From contig NZ_JAINZT010000008.1 of NCBI RefSeq assembly GCF_020166515.1, forward strand, positions 124,001 through 188,000: 64,000 nt of DNA, written 5' to 3'. Within the stretch, counting starts at the first letter, position 1, and each line of letters opens with the position of its first letter. The notes beneath the pieces are model-generated. The model saw only the letters and a list, made by a program, of their open reading frames with translations, was not told the DNA's origin and ran no database searches. The DNA comes from Robertkochia flava. Its GTDB lineage: Bacteria; Bacteroidota; Bacteroidia; Flavobacteriales; Flavobacteriaceae. Shown here piece by piece: positions 19,501-27,062 of the stretch. The position numbers and the translations under genes are program-made.

Positions 19501-19858
19501 CATCTGCCGTGGCTACCCCCGTAGTCCATCCGGTGTTATTTTTGATCCCGGCCTGATCCGTAACCTCCTCGAAAGTCATCGCACCCTTGTTGAGATACAG
19601 GGCGTCGCTATTCTTATTGGCGGTAAAATACAGGTCGATGAATCCGTCGTTATTAAAATCTGCTGCGGCAACCCCGGCGCCATTATAGAAATAGAGGTAA
19701 TTGAGAATGTTGAGCTCTTCGGTGTTTTTGACCGAATTGGAAAAGGAAATTCCGGTTTCCCGGGAATCCAGGTAGGACCATACAGAAGGGTCTTCCTTAC
19801 AGCCCAGGAGTGCAAGGGTTAGCACCAGGTAAATATGTCGGATAAGTAGTGTTCTCAT
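16550..19858 (-). CDS. FG-GAP/VCBS repeat lipoprotein with ASPIC/UnbV domain (copy 3, first in operon)
   Basis: A 1102-residue lipoprotein (Cys20 in ALLGCKED) with two FG-GAP/VCBS propellers around an ASPIC/UnbV domain (TTRGYLSSQPAIVHLG to ILWPDGSSE). Calcium-loop examples are DFNNDGFIDLYFTAN and DLDLDGDLDLVAGN. In-frame ATGs at 19885 and 19870 would extend the N-terminus by 9 or 4 residues; 19858 gives the cleanest lipoprotein signal (MRTLLIRH). It is the first gene of the operon and shares a 282-base divergent region with the two-component genes, so common control is plausible. Confidence 0.85.
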   Translation of the reverse strand: MRTLLIRHIYLVLTLALLGCKEDPSVWSYLDSRETGISFSNSVKNTEELNILNYLYFYNGAGVAAADFNNDGFIDLYFTANKNSDALYLNKGAMTFEEVTDQAGIKNNTGWTTGVATADVDGNGFPDLYISKVAPLSPEGTHNLLYLNQGPDEHGIPEFLEAAAAYGLDFKGYSTQAAFFDQDLDGDLDMFLLNHSVHPNQNYGRGTLRDIPDSLSGDRFFRNHDGYFRDETTLSGIHSGKIGYGLGISTGDLNQDGYPDLYIGNDFFENDYLYMNQGDGTFRDVNLNTEVLGHTSHFSMGNAIGDINNDQLPDVFSVDMLPEDLTTYKKSGLEFPYQIYSNYLKNGYQPQFMQNTLHLNTGRIQFKETAHLSGVAASEWSWSALLEDLDNDGYRDIFITNGIPGATNDMDFVNFIANEEIQKKLGADMGKDELNFIRQLPEKRTANYVLLNNGQKRFLKNRIWNQHPPSFSNGAITADLDNDNDLDLVVNNLNEGAFIIRNDLNTGNSIAVKFHGKGRNTMGIGARLLAYLPDGRTLLAENYTTRGYLSSQPAIVHLGTGQHTAIDSLRILWPDGSSEVRLNVPVNTQVLFKQENAVKQGFLQPALPPSLVQKVDISLEYEHIDQGSLEFNHNPLIPFASTNLGPSVETGDLNNDGLTDLCFGGGKKQETTVYLQTFEGAFQKMEIPSFEADAICEDTDQLIFDANGDHQNDILIVSGGNEFKAGIPLQPRLYIRSGKNFTKKEDAFQNLELNASSVSNADIDRDGDQDILITSNLVPLEFGKTPKQYLLSNDGKGYFKDITDSYAPELRGIGNIQDAAWEDLNHDGLPDLVVAGHWGPISVFINTGNGLELQTNTGLENASGWWNTVKIVDLDLDGDLDLVAGNWGENTRLTASAEEPIKLYRKDMDDNGSIETIVSHFYQGVETPFSSKDELAKQMPFLNKKYLSYKKFAEAGMAELFGREHLNNAEIREVKELRSCYFINNGEGTFSLRTLPFDAQTSCINDIAVSDLNKDGYPDLILTGNLFEVSTQLGRADSNRGTLLINDGKGNFIEGGDAGLHGAMRKIVPLSIGSEPYWIITRNNQTPLFIEPSKLKNYDHKK

Positions 19859-19942
19859 TTTTGGTTGCATCCCCGTGTCGGTCATAACGACCGATCTGAA
19901 AGGTGGTGATTGGGGAATCCAAACTTAACGGATTAAACAAAA

Positions 19943-19968
19943 AAAAGCTAACGAATTGGTTAGCTTTT
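19943..19968 (-). terminator. Terminator-like hairpin inside a divergent intergenic region
   Basis: A perfect 10-bp stem AAAAGCTAAC/GTTAGCTTTT with a 6-base loop. Read on the minus strand it is followed by a run of eight T, a textbook intrinsic terminator. It lies 85 bases upstream of the first FG-GAP gene, where no gene needs ending, so it may end a short leader or small RNA, or attenuate the FG-GAP operon. Confidence 0.6.
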
Positions 19969-20004
19969 CTTATGCTTTTAATCAGGTTGTTGTAACTATT
20001 TGAA

Positions 20005-20090
20005 CTCCATGGTAAATATAGGTCAATACAGCAAGCATGGAGGTTAATAATAGGTCAAAAAGATTAACGAAAGATTAATGAGGTTAACGA
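20005..20090. promoter_or_regulatory. Repeat-rich control region before the two-component genes
   Basis: Three nested repeats are visible. ATAGGTCAA occurs twice exactly (20018-20026 and 20050-20058), 32 bases apart. Three direct copies of the kind GATTAACGA, GATTAATGA and GGTTAACGA start at 20062, 20073 and 20082, with a fourth partial copy (GGTTAATAA) at 20042. An imperfect inverted repeat CTCCATG/CATGGAG flanks 20005-20042. The 9-11-base spacing is what tandem OmpR-type regulators need, and such a regulator is encoded downstream. Confidence 0.45.
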
Positions 20091-20140
20091 TTGGTAAAAA
20101 CCTTTATTCCGGCAGGTAAAATTTACGGATATTAGAGGCT

Positions 20141-21406
20141 ATGAAGCTGAGGAATATTCTTATAACCTTGTTTGTGCTTGCCGTTTTAGGGCTCATTTAT
20201 GTACAATACCAGTATCTGCGCATCGGACTCAACCTGGCGGCGGTCCAGTTTAACGAGAAGATGGGGGCTGTGGTTACCGATGTAAAAGATGGTTTGGTTT
20301 CTGAGAATAAGCTGAGTTTTTTGGTGGGAAAGGCTGTAGCTCAGGATGACACCTATTTTAACCTGAGTATCGACAGTGTGCAGGATGCTTCCCGGTACTT
20401 TCTTGATGATTACCTTAAGGAGGTGTTGGTGAAACACGGGATCAACAGCGCGTACACCTATGTGCTTCGAAATCGGGACACGGTGGAGTACCTACATTCT
20501 CCCAGGGGAAGCGGAGGTTTTGAAAAGCCTTTGTCTTTCCCGGTGAAGCTGGAAGGGTACCTGCCACAGGTTACCGGGGAAAACCTGGTGCTCGAATTGC
20601 AATTTCAGAACCTGAATTCGTATTTTCTTTCCCAGTTAAGAGGGCTTACCATCCCTGGTCTTGTTTTTATTCTTATCATCATTGGAGTTACTGTTTGGGT
20701 GCTTAAAGGGTTTTTAAGGCAGCAGTCGCTTATTAGCATTACCAATGAATTTATCAATAACCTTACTCATGAATTAAAAACTCCGGTATTTTCCATCGGC
20801 CTGGCTACCAAATTGCTGGCTGAGAGCGAGCAGGTGAACAAGAAAGAAGTTGCGGAAATTATAAGAGTGCAGCTGGAAAAGTTAAAAGGGCAGATCGACC
20901 GGGTTCTGGAATTGGCCAGCCTGGAGGAGAAAGGGGAGGTATTGCAGAAAACGAAGTTTAACCTTCAGGAAATGGTAACAGAAGTGGGTGCAGAATTTGA
21001 AAGTGTAGCAAGACTGGAAGGAATTCATTTTGAAATGGATATTTCGGAACAGGAGGTTGATCTCAAAGGGATCAGGGGTCATTTAAAGAATGCTGTAGAT
21101 ACCCTGCTGGATAATGCCCGGAAGTATTCTGAAGATCCGCGAAAGGTGAAACTGGTCTACCGGTGTAATGGAAAGACCGCTTGGATCCGGGTGGAGGATA
21201 ATGGGATAGGAATCGCAGAGGCTGATCAGAAAAGGATCTTTAATAAATTCTATCGCATAGGTTCCGGGGATCTTCACCTGGTAAAGGGGTATGGTTTAGG
21301 ATTGCATTATGTCAAGCATATCGTTAAGCTGCACGACGGGAAGGTTTCAGTGGAAAGTCAACCCGGATCAGGTTCAGTTTTTACAATACAATTACCTTTG
21401 AAATAA
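20141..21406 (+). CDS. Sensor histidine kinase
   Basis: A 421-residue membrane sensor kinase. Transmembrane helices lie at about residues 6-25 and 170-190 and bracket a periplasmic sensor of about 145 residues. The HisKA H-box NLTHELKTPV carries the phospho-accepting His210. The HATPase domain shows the N box (LLDNARKYSED), G1 (VEDNGIGIAE), F box (FNKFYRIG) and G2 (GYGLGLHYV). Its stop lies two bases before the start of the response regulator, so the pair is co-translated. It resembles Bacteroidota RprX-type kinases in layout; the signal is unknown. Position between the FG-GAP operon and susC1/susD1 suggests it controls one or both. Confidence 0.93.
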   Translation: MKLRNILITLFVLAVLGLIYVQYQYLRIGLNLAAVQFNEKMGAVVTDVKDGLVSENKLSFLVGKAVAQDDTYFNLSIDSVQDASRYFLDDYLKEVLVKHGINSAYTYVLRNRDTVEYLHSPRGSGGFEKPLSFPVKLEGYLPQVTGENLVLELQFQNLNSYFLSQLRGLTIPGLVFILIIIGVTVWVLKGFLRQQSLISITNEFINNLTHELKTPVFSIGLATKLLAESEQVNKKEVAEIIRVQLEKLKGQIDRVLELASLEEKGEVLQKTKFNLQEMVTEVGAEFESVARLEGIHFEMDISEQEVDLKGIRGHLKNAVDTLLDNARKYSEDPRKVKLVYRCNGKTAWIRVEDNGIGIAEADQKRIFNKFYRIGSGDLHLVKGYGLGLHYVKHIVKLHDGKVSVESQPGSGSVFTIQLPLK

Positions 21407-21408
21407 TT

Positions 21409-22107
21409 ATGGAGAATAAAGCTTCGATATTGTTGGTTGAAGATGACCAGACGCTGGGATACCTGCTCAGGGAGTACCTGGGAATGAAAGGTTTCACTGT
21501 TACCTGGGTTAAAAATGGTCTGGAGGCATTGGAAGTATTAGGAGGACATAGCTTTGATCTGGCCATCCTGGATGTTATGATGCCGGAAATGGATGGATTT
21601 TCCCTGGCAAGAAGGATCAAGGAAGAATTTAGTGATCTGCCTTTTATTTTCCTGACCGCGAGGTCACTTAAGATAGACGTGCTGAAGGGTTTTTCCCTTG
21701 GCGCCATAGATTACCTCAAAAAACCGGTGGATGAAGAAGAGTTGGTAGTGCGAATTGATAATTTACTTCGATTGGTGGGTAATAAACCTGAAGTGCCGGT
21801 TACGAAGCAGGAGTACAGAATAGGGGGGTATGCTTACGATCCGGGAAATTTGTCGCTGATCTGGAAAGGGGAGGAGGTCAGACTAACCAGCAGAGAGAAC
21901 GAAGTGCTGCTGTTCTTAACGGAGCGTCTCAATAAGGTGAGCCGGCATAAGGAGATCCTTACCTCCATCTGGGGAAAAAATGATTATTTCAACAGGAAAA
22001 GCCTGAATGTATTTATCACCCGACTGCGGAAGCACCTGGAGAAGGATCCATCGGTAAGTCTTGAAAATATACATAATGAGGGATTCATTCTCAGGGTGTC
22101 TGATTAA
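21409..22107 (+). CDS. OmpR-family response regulator
   Basis: A 232-residue two-domain regulator. The receiver domain (residues 5-120) has acidic-pocket residues E11-D12-D13, phospho-acceptor Asp55 in LAILDVMMPEMDG, and the conserved Lys in DYLKKPVDEE. The C-terminal winged-helix domain (about 130-230) includes LTSRENEVLLFL and the family-typical SLNVFITRLRKHL. It is the partner of the kinase directly upstream. Tandem TTAAY repeats before the kinase and before susC1 are candidate binding sites. It ends at a terminator shared with the convergent susD1. Confidence 0.93.
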   Translation: MENKASILLVEDDQTLGYLLREYLGMKGFTVTWVKNGLEALEVLGGHSFDLAILDVMMPEMDGFSLARRIKEEFSDLPFIFLTARSLKIDVLKGFSLGAIDYLKKPVDEEELVVRIDNLLRLVGNKPEVPVTKQEYRIGGYAYDPGNLSLIWKGEEVRLTSRENEVLLFLTERLNKVSRHKEILTSIWGKNDYFNRKSLNVFITRLRKHLEKDPSVSLENIHNEGFILRVSD

Positions 22108-22131
22108 AAAAAATCGATATCTTATAAAATA

Positions 22132-22159
22132 AAAAAGAGGGCGATGAAGCCCTCTTTTT
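22132..22159. terminator. Bidirectional terminator between the response regulator and susD1
   Basis: An 11-bp stem AAAAAGAGGGC/GCCCTCTTTTT with a 6-base loop, with A and T tracts on both sides, so it can end the plus-strand two-component transcript and the minus-strand susC1-susD1 transcript. Confidence 0.85.
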
Positions 22160-22177
22160 ACTTTATATACTCAAGAT

Positions 22178-23704
22178 CTAATATCCTTCGTTTTGAACGA
22201 GGTTCGGATTCGAGGTAAGTGCATTTGCAGGAATCGGATACAATGCTTTGGTATTGTCTCCTGAAATTTCCTTGTATGACCACGGAGCGGTGAACTGACC
22301 AAAACGGATCAGGTCATTTCTTCTCCAGAACTCAGCGTATAATTCACGCCCTCTTTCATCGAGAAGTTCCTGGGCTCCTACACTTCCAAGTGCGCTTGCA
22401 CCTCTTAAGGTACGAAGCTCGTTCACCTCGGCAGTGATATCTTCACCCATATACCATTTAGCCTCTGCTCTCATCAAATGAGCATCTGCGAAACGGAAGA
22501 TGACCTTGTGGCCTGCGAAAGCCCCATTCTCAGGGTGATACTTGATTACACGAATACCAGTACGCTCATCGTTACCTAATAAGCCCGGAAGCTCCTTGGT
22601 AAAGATCAGTGGGTTACCAGGACGGTCGGTCATGGCGGTACCGGTTTCATCGTACTGCTGTCCGATAAGGAATCCGTATCCGATCCCTAAGTTTGATCCG
22701 TCAGTAGGTACAAATCCTCTTCGATCTTCCTGGTTCGATCCCGGAACGTTGATGTTAGGATCTCCCTCGAAAAGATCGTAGAACTCAGCAAGGGTAGAGA
22801 ATCCATTCCATCCTCCACCTTCGTTATCCGGTGAATTCTGCTTGTAGTGAAGACCATTCCACATCAGGTTTCCAACGCTGGAAGTGGTGAATAAAATGGT
22901 TTCACTGTCGGCTTCATCCGTAAACAGAGAGAAGTAATCGCCATCGTAAAGGGCAAATCCTGCAGCCTCGATTTCATCCACAAGGCTTACCACCTCCGCC
23001 ATGTCTCCGTTGTCGGGAGTGCCGGATCCGGTAAAAATATGCTTGTTAAGCAGTACCTTGGCTAAAAGAAATTTTGCAGCTTCAGCATTGGCTGCAACCG
23101 ACCCTCCAAAGGGAGCGGCAGGCAGATCCGGGATAGCCTCTCTAAGATCATTGATGATAAAATCTGTAGCCTCTGCCCTGGTTAATACAATAGGCGGAAC
23201 ATCTACAGCGTCATCAAGATTTCTGAAAGGAACCTGTCCGAACAGGTCTACTACCCAAAACATACTGTAAGCTCTTAAGAACTTCGCCTCGGCGGCCTGT
23301 TGTGCAGTAGGGTTACTCCTGGAGTCAATAACCGCGGTGGCATTAATTACATTCCTGTTCATATTGTTCCAGGTAGCCAACACAAAAGAGTGGTTGGCAT
23401 CCCAGGTGTGGGAATGCAGGGTACGCCATACCCCGTTATCACCCCAGTCCACCCCACGGGTAGGAACCAGGAACTCATCAGTACTCACTTCTGCCAGCGC
23501 GTAAAGGTCAGCCTGGTTTTCAAGTTGTCCACGCACATCATTGTATATGTTGTCCAAAGACCCCTGAGGATCTTCAAGACCTGTAAACTCACCCGATTGC
23601 GAACCGAATCTGGAATCCGTTTCCTCGATCTCCAGATCGGTACAACTGCCAAGTCCTACCGCCAGGAGTGAGAGGAATAATAGTTTTAAATTAAGTCTTT
23701 TCAT
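22178..23704 (-). CDS. SusD/RagB-family nutrient-binding lipoprotein (susD1)
   Basis: A 508-residue surface lipoprotein (Cys21 in LGSCTDLEIEE, with acidic residues after the Cys) that caps the SusC channel and binds the nutrient. It has the SusD-type N-terminal TPR-like helical region (AKFLRAYSMFWVVDLFGQVPF) and the C-terminal signature (LLDERGRELYAEFWRRNDLIRFGQF, ending YPIPANALTSNPNLVQNEGY). It starts 12 bases after the susC1 stop and is the second gene of that pair. No glycoside hydrolase is attached, so the substrate is not obvious. It may be co-controlled with the adjacent two-component system. Confidence 0.93.
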   Translation of the reverse strand: MKRLNLKLLFLSLLAVGLGSCTDLEIEETDSRFGSQSGEFTGLEDPQGSLDNIYNDVRGQLENQADLYALAEVSTDEFLVPTRGVDWGDNGVWRTLHSHTWDANHSFVLATWNNMNRNVINATAVIDSRSNPTAQQAAEAKFLRAYSMFWVVDLFGQVPFRNLDDAVDVPPIVLTRAEATDFIINDLREAIPDLPAAPFGGSVAANAEAAKFLLAKVLLNKHIFTGSGTPDNGDMAEVVSLVDEIEAAGFALYDGDYFSLFTDEADSETILFTTSSVGNLMWNGLHYKQNSPDNEGGGWNGFSTLAEFYDLFEGDPNINVPGSNQEDRRGFVPTDGSNLGIGYGFLIGQQYDETGTAMTDRPGNPLIFTKELPGLLGNDERTGIRVIKYHPENGAFAGHKVIFRFADAHLMRAEAKWYMGEDITAEVNELRTLRGASALGSVGAQELLDERGRELYAEFWRRNDLIRFGQFTAPWSYKEISGDNTKALYPIPANALTSNPNLVQNEGY

Positions 23705-23716
23705 TTTACAAATTTT

Positions 23717-26700
23717 TTAAAAGGTTGCACTTACGCCAAAAGAAATGGTCCTTGGTCTTGGATAACTTGAGTAATCAATACCCAGAGACGGAACATTATT
23801 AAGCGTTTTATCTACATTCACCTCCGGATCGAGACCACTGTAATCGGTGATCACGAACAGGTTTTGCCCGGTTAACGACAATCTCATGGAATCAAAAGAT
23901 CCCTCTCCGCTTAGCGGTATGTCGTAGCCCAGACTCAAGGTTTGCATTCTAAGGAAGTCACCTTTTTCAAGGAACCTGGTTGATACATCAGGTGCATTTA
24001 ACGGAGATTCTCCGTTGGTTAATACATCTGTTGTTACGTTCTTACCACCGGCAATAATACCTGCAGTAAAGAAGGCATTAGCCGTGTTGTTGTATATATA
24101 CTGGCCGAATTGTCCGGTCATGAAGGCATCAAGACTCCAGTTTCTCCAGGAGAAGGAAGTATTGAAACCTAGGTTCCATACAGGAAGGGCAGATTTTCCG
24201 ATAATTTTCTGAACATCTCCCTCAGGATAGATGGATATACCATCTGCATCAAAACCATCAAATACCCTTAAATAGTAAGAGTAAAGTGGTTCATTGTTGG
24301 TTAGCAACTGGGCAAAGGCTCCGGTAAGTCCGTTACCGTTAATCGCCCCTGTCTGGATGTTTACTCCCTCCAGGTCTTTTACAATGTTGTCATTATAAGA
24401 TACGTTAAATCCAACATTCCAAAACAGATCCTCACTGCTTAAGATATCGTAATTTAATGAAAATTCCACACCCTTGTTAATAACATTGGCGTCAAGATTC
24501 GTAAAGTTAAAGTCCTGGAATGCAGGAGCAGCGGTTGCTGTACGTAGTAAAAGGTCGGTCAGGGTTCTTCGGTACAGGTCGATGGTACCATTAAGCCTGT
24601 TCAGTCCAAGACCAAAATCAATACCGATGTTGTACTGTGTAGAAGCCTCCCATTTAAGACCCGGATCAGGATATGCCTGAATGGCCAGACCTGGGATGGC
24701 TATGTTTCCGTTGTTCTGAATTCCGATTCCTGCATAACGCTCGCGGAACAGGTAGTTACCGTATCCCAGACCATCCTGGTTACCGGTTCTACCCCAACCT
24801 AATCTTAATTTCAGGTTAGAGAAGGCGTCACCCATAAAATCTTCTTCATGAAGCTTCCATGCAAATGCCGCAGATGGGAACCATGCATATTTATTGTCTG
24901 GTCCAAATCTTGAGGAACCGTCTACCCTTAAGGTGGCAGTTAACAAGTATTTGTTGGCAATATCGTAATTCACCCTTCCGAAGAAAGACTGTAACTCATC
25001 TGTAAAGTCAAATTGATCGTATCCTGAAGACAGGATAGGGAATCCTCCTGGTTTCGGTGCGGTCAGGTCAGTATCAGAGAAAAGTCGGTTGATCACCAGG
25101 TTGTCCTGATCAGGAGAATTGATGATCTGCTGATAATTTCCGGAAACCTGACCCTGAAGCAGGTCAGAAGCCTGGTAAAGATCATCCCTCATGTCTCCAT
25201 GCTCTGAAGATGAGAAACCAAAACCGGATGTGGTGCTTCCGTAACGTTGGAAACTTTGGTACGAATACCCAAGTAACGCACTCAGTTTAGAGTTTTCAAA
25301 TTCCTTGGTATAGGAGAGGGTAGCGTCCAGAAGGTGGTTGATCTGGTTTACTTCGAATAAAGAACCTCTACCATTTCCAGGCGTACCGTTATTGAATCCG
25401 ATGATGTCGGAAGAAGCAGTTTGTAAACGGTCTGATTTAGAGAAATCATATCCGTAGATCACCTTGGCATTTAAGCCTTCCACGATTTCGTAATCTGCAG
25501 AAGCATTTACTAAAACACGGTTGGTTTTCCCTATATCCTGATAAGCAACCAGAAGGTTGGCCGGGTTCAGGTCTCCTGCCCCGGAATTGAAAGTAGGATC
25601 GTTCGGATAGGTAGGGTTCGCAAAATATGCGGCACCAAGTAAGTCACCCAGGGATCCTGCGTTATTGGTGATCAGGGGTTGTTCGTCATTAACTCGCGCA
25701 AGCGTTCCGTTAAAATCCAGTTTTAACTTATCATTTAGCAAGCGTTGAGATAAATTCAATCTCCCTGTAATTCTTTCCTGAGAAGAGTTCTCAATAACTC
25801 CGTACTGTTTTTGGTAACCAAATGAAGTTCGGATGTTACCGGAACCGTAGTTGTTGGAGTATGCAAGGTCCATGATCGGAGAAAGTGGAGAACGCGTCAC
25901 TACTTTCTGCCAGTCTGTATCAGAACCAAAGTCCTGGGCATCGGCATCTCCTCCGTAGGCTGCGATAGCATCCAGATATTGCTCCCTGTTGAGCAGGTCG
26001 AAGCTGTTCGCAGGCTCAGAGTAAGCCATATTGGCGTTTACCTCCCAGCGTCCGCCTTCTCCGGCTTTACCACTCTTGGTAGTAATAAGAACAACCCCGT
26101 TAGCACCCCTTGATCCGTAGATCGCGGTAGCCGAGGCATCCTTAAGGATCGAAATACTCTCGATATCATTCGGGTTCAGGAAGTTTAATGGGTTTCTGGC
26201 AGAGGTACCTCCACCTCCAAGGTCGCCACCACCACTCTGGGTATCGTCTGCAGCCAATGGCACACCGTCCACAACGAACAGCGGGTTGTTGTTAGAACGT
26301 ACAGAAGCAGAACCCCGGATACGGATGTTCACTCCAGCTCCCGGCTCACCACTGCTCTGGGTGATCTGCACCCCGGCAGTTTTACCCTGAATTAATTGTT
26401 CGGGGGAAGAAATAACCCCTTTCTGGAAGTCGTCGGAAGAAACCACGTCTACTGCGCCGGTTGCATCCTGTACCGCCTGGGTACCATATCCGATTACCAC
26501 TACCTCGTCTAATGCCTGGGCATCTTCCTGAAGGGTAACGTTAATTGTTGTCTGGCCATTTACCGGAACTTCCCGGGAAATGAAACCAACGTAACTAAAC
26601 ACCAGCACACCGTCTGAAGGGACGTTGTCAAGGGTGTAGTTACCGTCAAAATCGGTTTGTGTTCCAATGGTGGTGCCCTTTACCAGAACGTTAGCTCCCG

Positions 26701-26812
26701 GAAGAGGACCATTTGGATCAGAAACCGTACCACTTACAGTTTGGGCTTGTGAAAAGGCAAAAAACATAAATGCCCCTAAAAGCAACAAGCCTTTAAGTAA
26801 ATTGTTTTTCAT
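23717..26812 (-). CDS. SusC/RagA-family TonB-linked outer-membrane protein (susC1)
   Basis: A 1031-residue SusC-type channel. The signal peptide ends FAFSQAQ, followed by a carboxypeptidase-regulatory-like domain (residues about 24-105), a TonB-box region DEVVVIGYGTQ, the plug with the SusC hallmark NNPLFVVDGVPL and the following ATAIYGSRGANGV, then a barrel ending TISFGVSATF. The start at 26812 is chosen because it begins at the signal peptide; an upstream in-frame start would add 46 residues of promoter-region sequence. It has its own leader, separated from the starch operon upstream by a terminator. Confidence 0.93.
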   Translation of the reverse strand: MKNNLLKGLLLLGAFMFFAFSQAQTVSGTVSDPNGPLPGANVLVKGTTIGTQTDFDGNYTLDNVPSDGVLVFSYVGFISREVPVNGQTTINVTLQEDAQALDEVVVIGYGTQAVQDATGAVDVVSSDDFQKGVISSPEQLIQGKTAGVQITQSSGEPGAGVNIRIRGSASVRSNNNPLFVVDGVPLAADDTQSGGGDLGGGGTSARNPLNFLNPNDIESISILKDASATAIYGSRGANGVVLITTKSGKAGEGGRWEVNANMAYSEPANSFDLLNREQYLDAIAAYGGDADAQDFGSDTDWQKVVTRSPLSPIMDLAYSNNYGSGNIRTSFGYQKQYGVIENSSQERITGRLNLSQRLLNDKLKLDFNGTLARVNDEQPLITNNAGSLGDLLGAAYFANPTYPNDPTFNSGAGDLNPANLLVAYQDIGKTNRVLVNASADYEIVEGLNAKVIYGYDFSKSDRLQTASSDIIGFNNGTPGNGRGSLFEVNQINHLLDATLSYTKEFENSKLSALLGYSYQSFQRYGSTTSGFGFSSSEHGDMRDDLYQASDLLQGQVSGNYQQIINSPDQDNLVINRLFSDTDLTAPKPGGFPILSSGYDQFDFTDELQSFFGRVNYDIANKYLLTATLRVDGSSRFGPDNKYAWFPSAAFAWKLHEEDFMGDAFSNLKLRLGWGRTGNQDGLGYGNYLFRERYAGIGIQNNGNIAIPGLAIQAYPDPGLKWEASTQYNIGIDFGLGLNRLNGTIDLYRRTLTDLLLRTATAAPAFQDFNFTNLDANVINKGVEFSLNYDILSSEDLFWNVGFNVSYNDNIVKDLEGVNIQTGAINGNGLTGAFAQLLTNNEPLYSYYLRVFDGFDADGISIYPEGDVQKIIGKSALPVWNLGFNTSFSWRNWSLDAFMTGQFGQYIYNNTANAFFTAGIIAGGKNVTTDVLTNGESPLNAPDVSTRFLEKGDFLRMQTLSLGYDIPLSGEGSFDSMRLSLTGQNLFVITDYSGLDPEVNVDKTLNNVPSLGIDYSSYPRPRTISFGVSATF

Positions 26813-26964
26813 ACAGTTAAATTTAAAGTTCAAATAGTTAGCTCCCGCATGCTTTTTAAACCTTAAACAGAAATGTTGTAGGTATTTTAGGGCATGCAGA
26901 GGTTGTGAATATAATAAAATTATGCTAACATTTTTAATAATTCTTAACACTACCGCCTAAAAAT
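26813..26964 (-). promoter_or_regulatory. Leader and control region of susC1
   Basis: About 150 AT-rich bases upstream of susC1. CTAAC, TTAAT and TTAAC start at 26925, 26934 and 26944, a 9-10-base rhythm like the repeats before the two-component genes. No exact TAnnTTTG was found in the susC1 direction, so the promoter itself is not placed. Confidence 0.35.
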
Positions 26965-26992
26965 AAGGGACTTTCACAATTGAAAGTCCCTT
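26965..26992 (-). terminator. Terminator at the end of the starch operon minus arm
   Basis: A perfect 12-bp stem AAGGGACTTTCA/TGAAAGTCCCTT with a CAAT loop (plus-strand reading). In the minus direction it is followed by ATTTTTA. It sits about 70 bases after the Fn3 lipoprotein stop and before susC1, so it divides the two SusC units. Confidence 0.75.
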
Positions 26993-27062
26993 GGGCTGCT
27001 TTTTATCGAAGATTTTTAACTGTTGGTCTATTCTGATTCTTTTTTTAAGAATTTTCTTAAAG

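Noticed and set aside
18494-19822. Long open frames antisense to the FG-GAP genes
   Set aside because: They mirror the periodic Asp/Asn/Gly-rich repeats on the real strand, lack family motifs and have no promoters of their own.
13201-19858. Assembly duplication of the FG-GAP genes
   Set aside because: The three copies differ throughout their length in linkers, signal peptides and repeat details, so they are genuine paralogues.
22178-26812. susC1/susD1 as part of the starch locus
   Set aside because: A strong terminator and a separate leader divide it from the starch operon, no LacI-type operator is nearby, and no carbohydrate enzyme is attached. It is kept as a separate unit.
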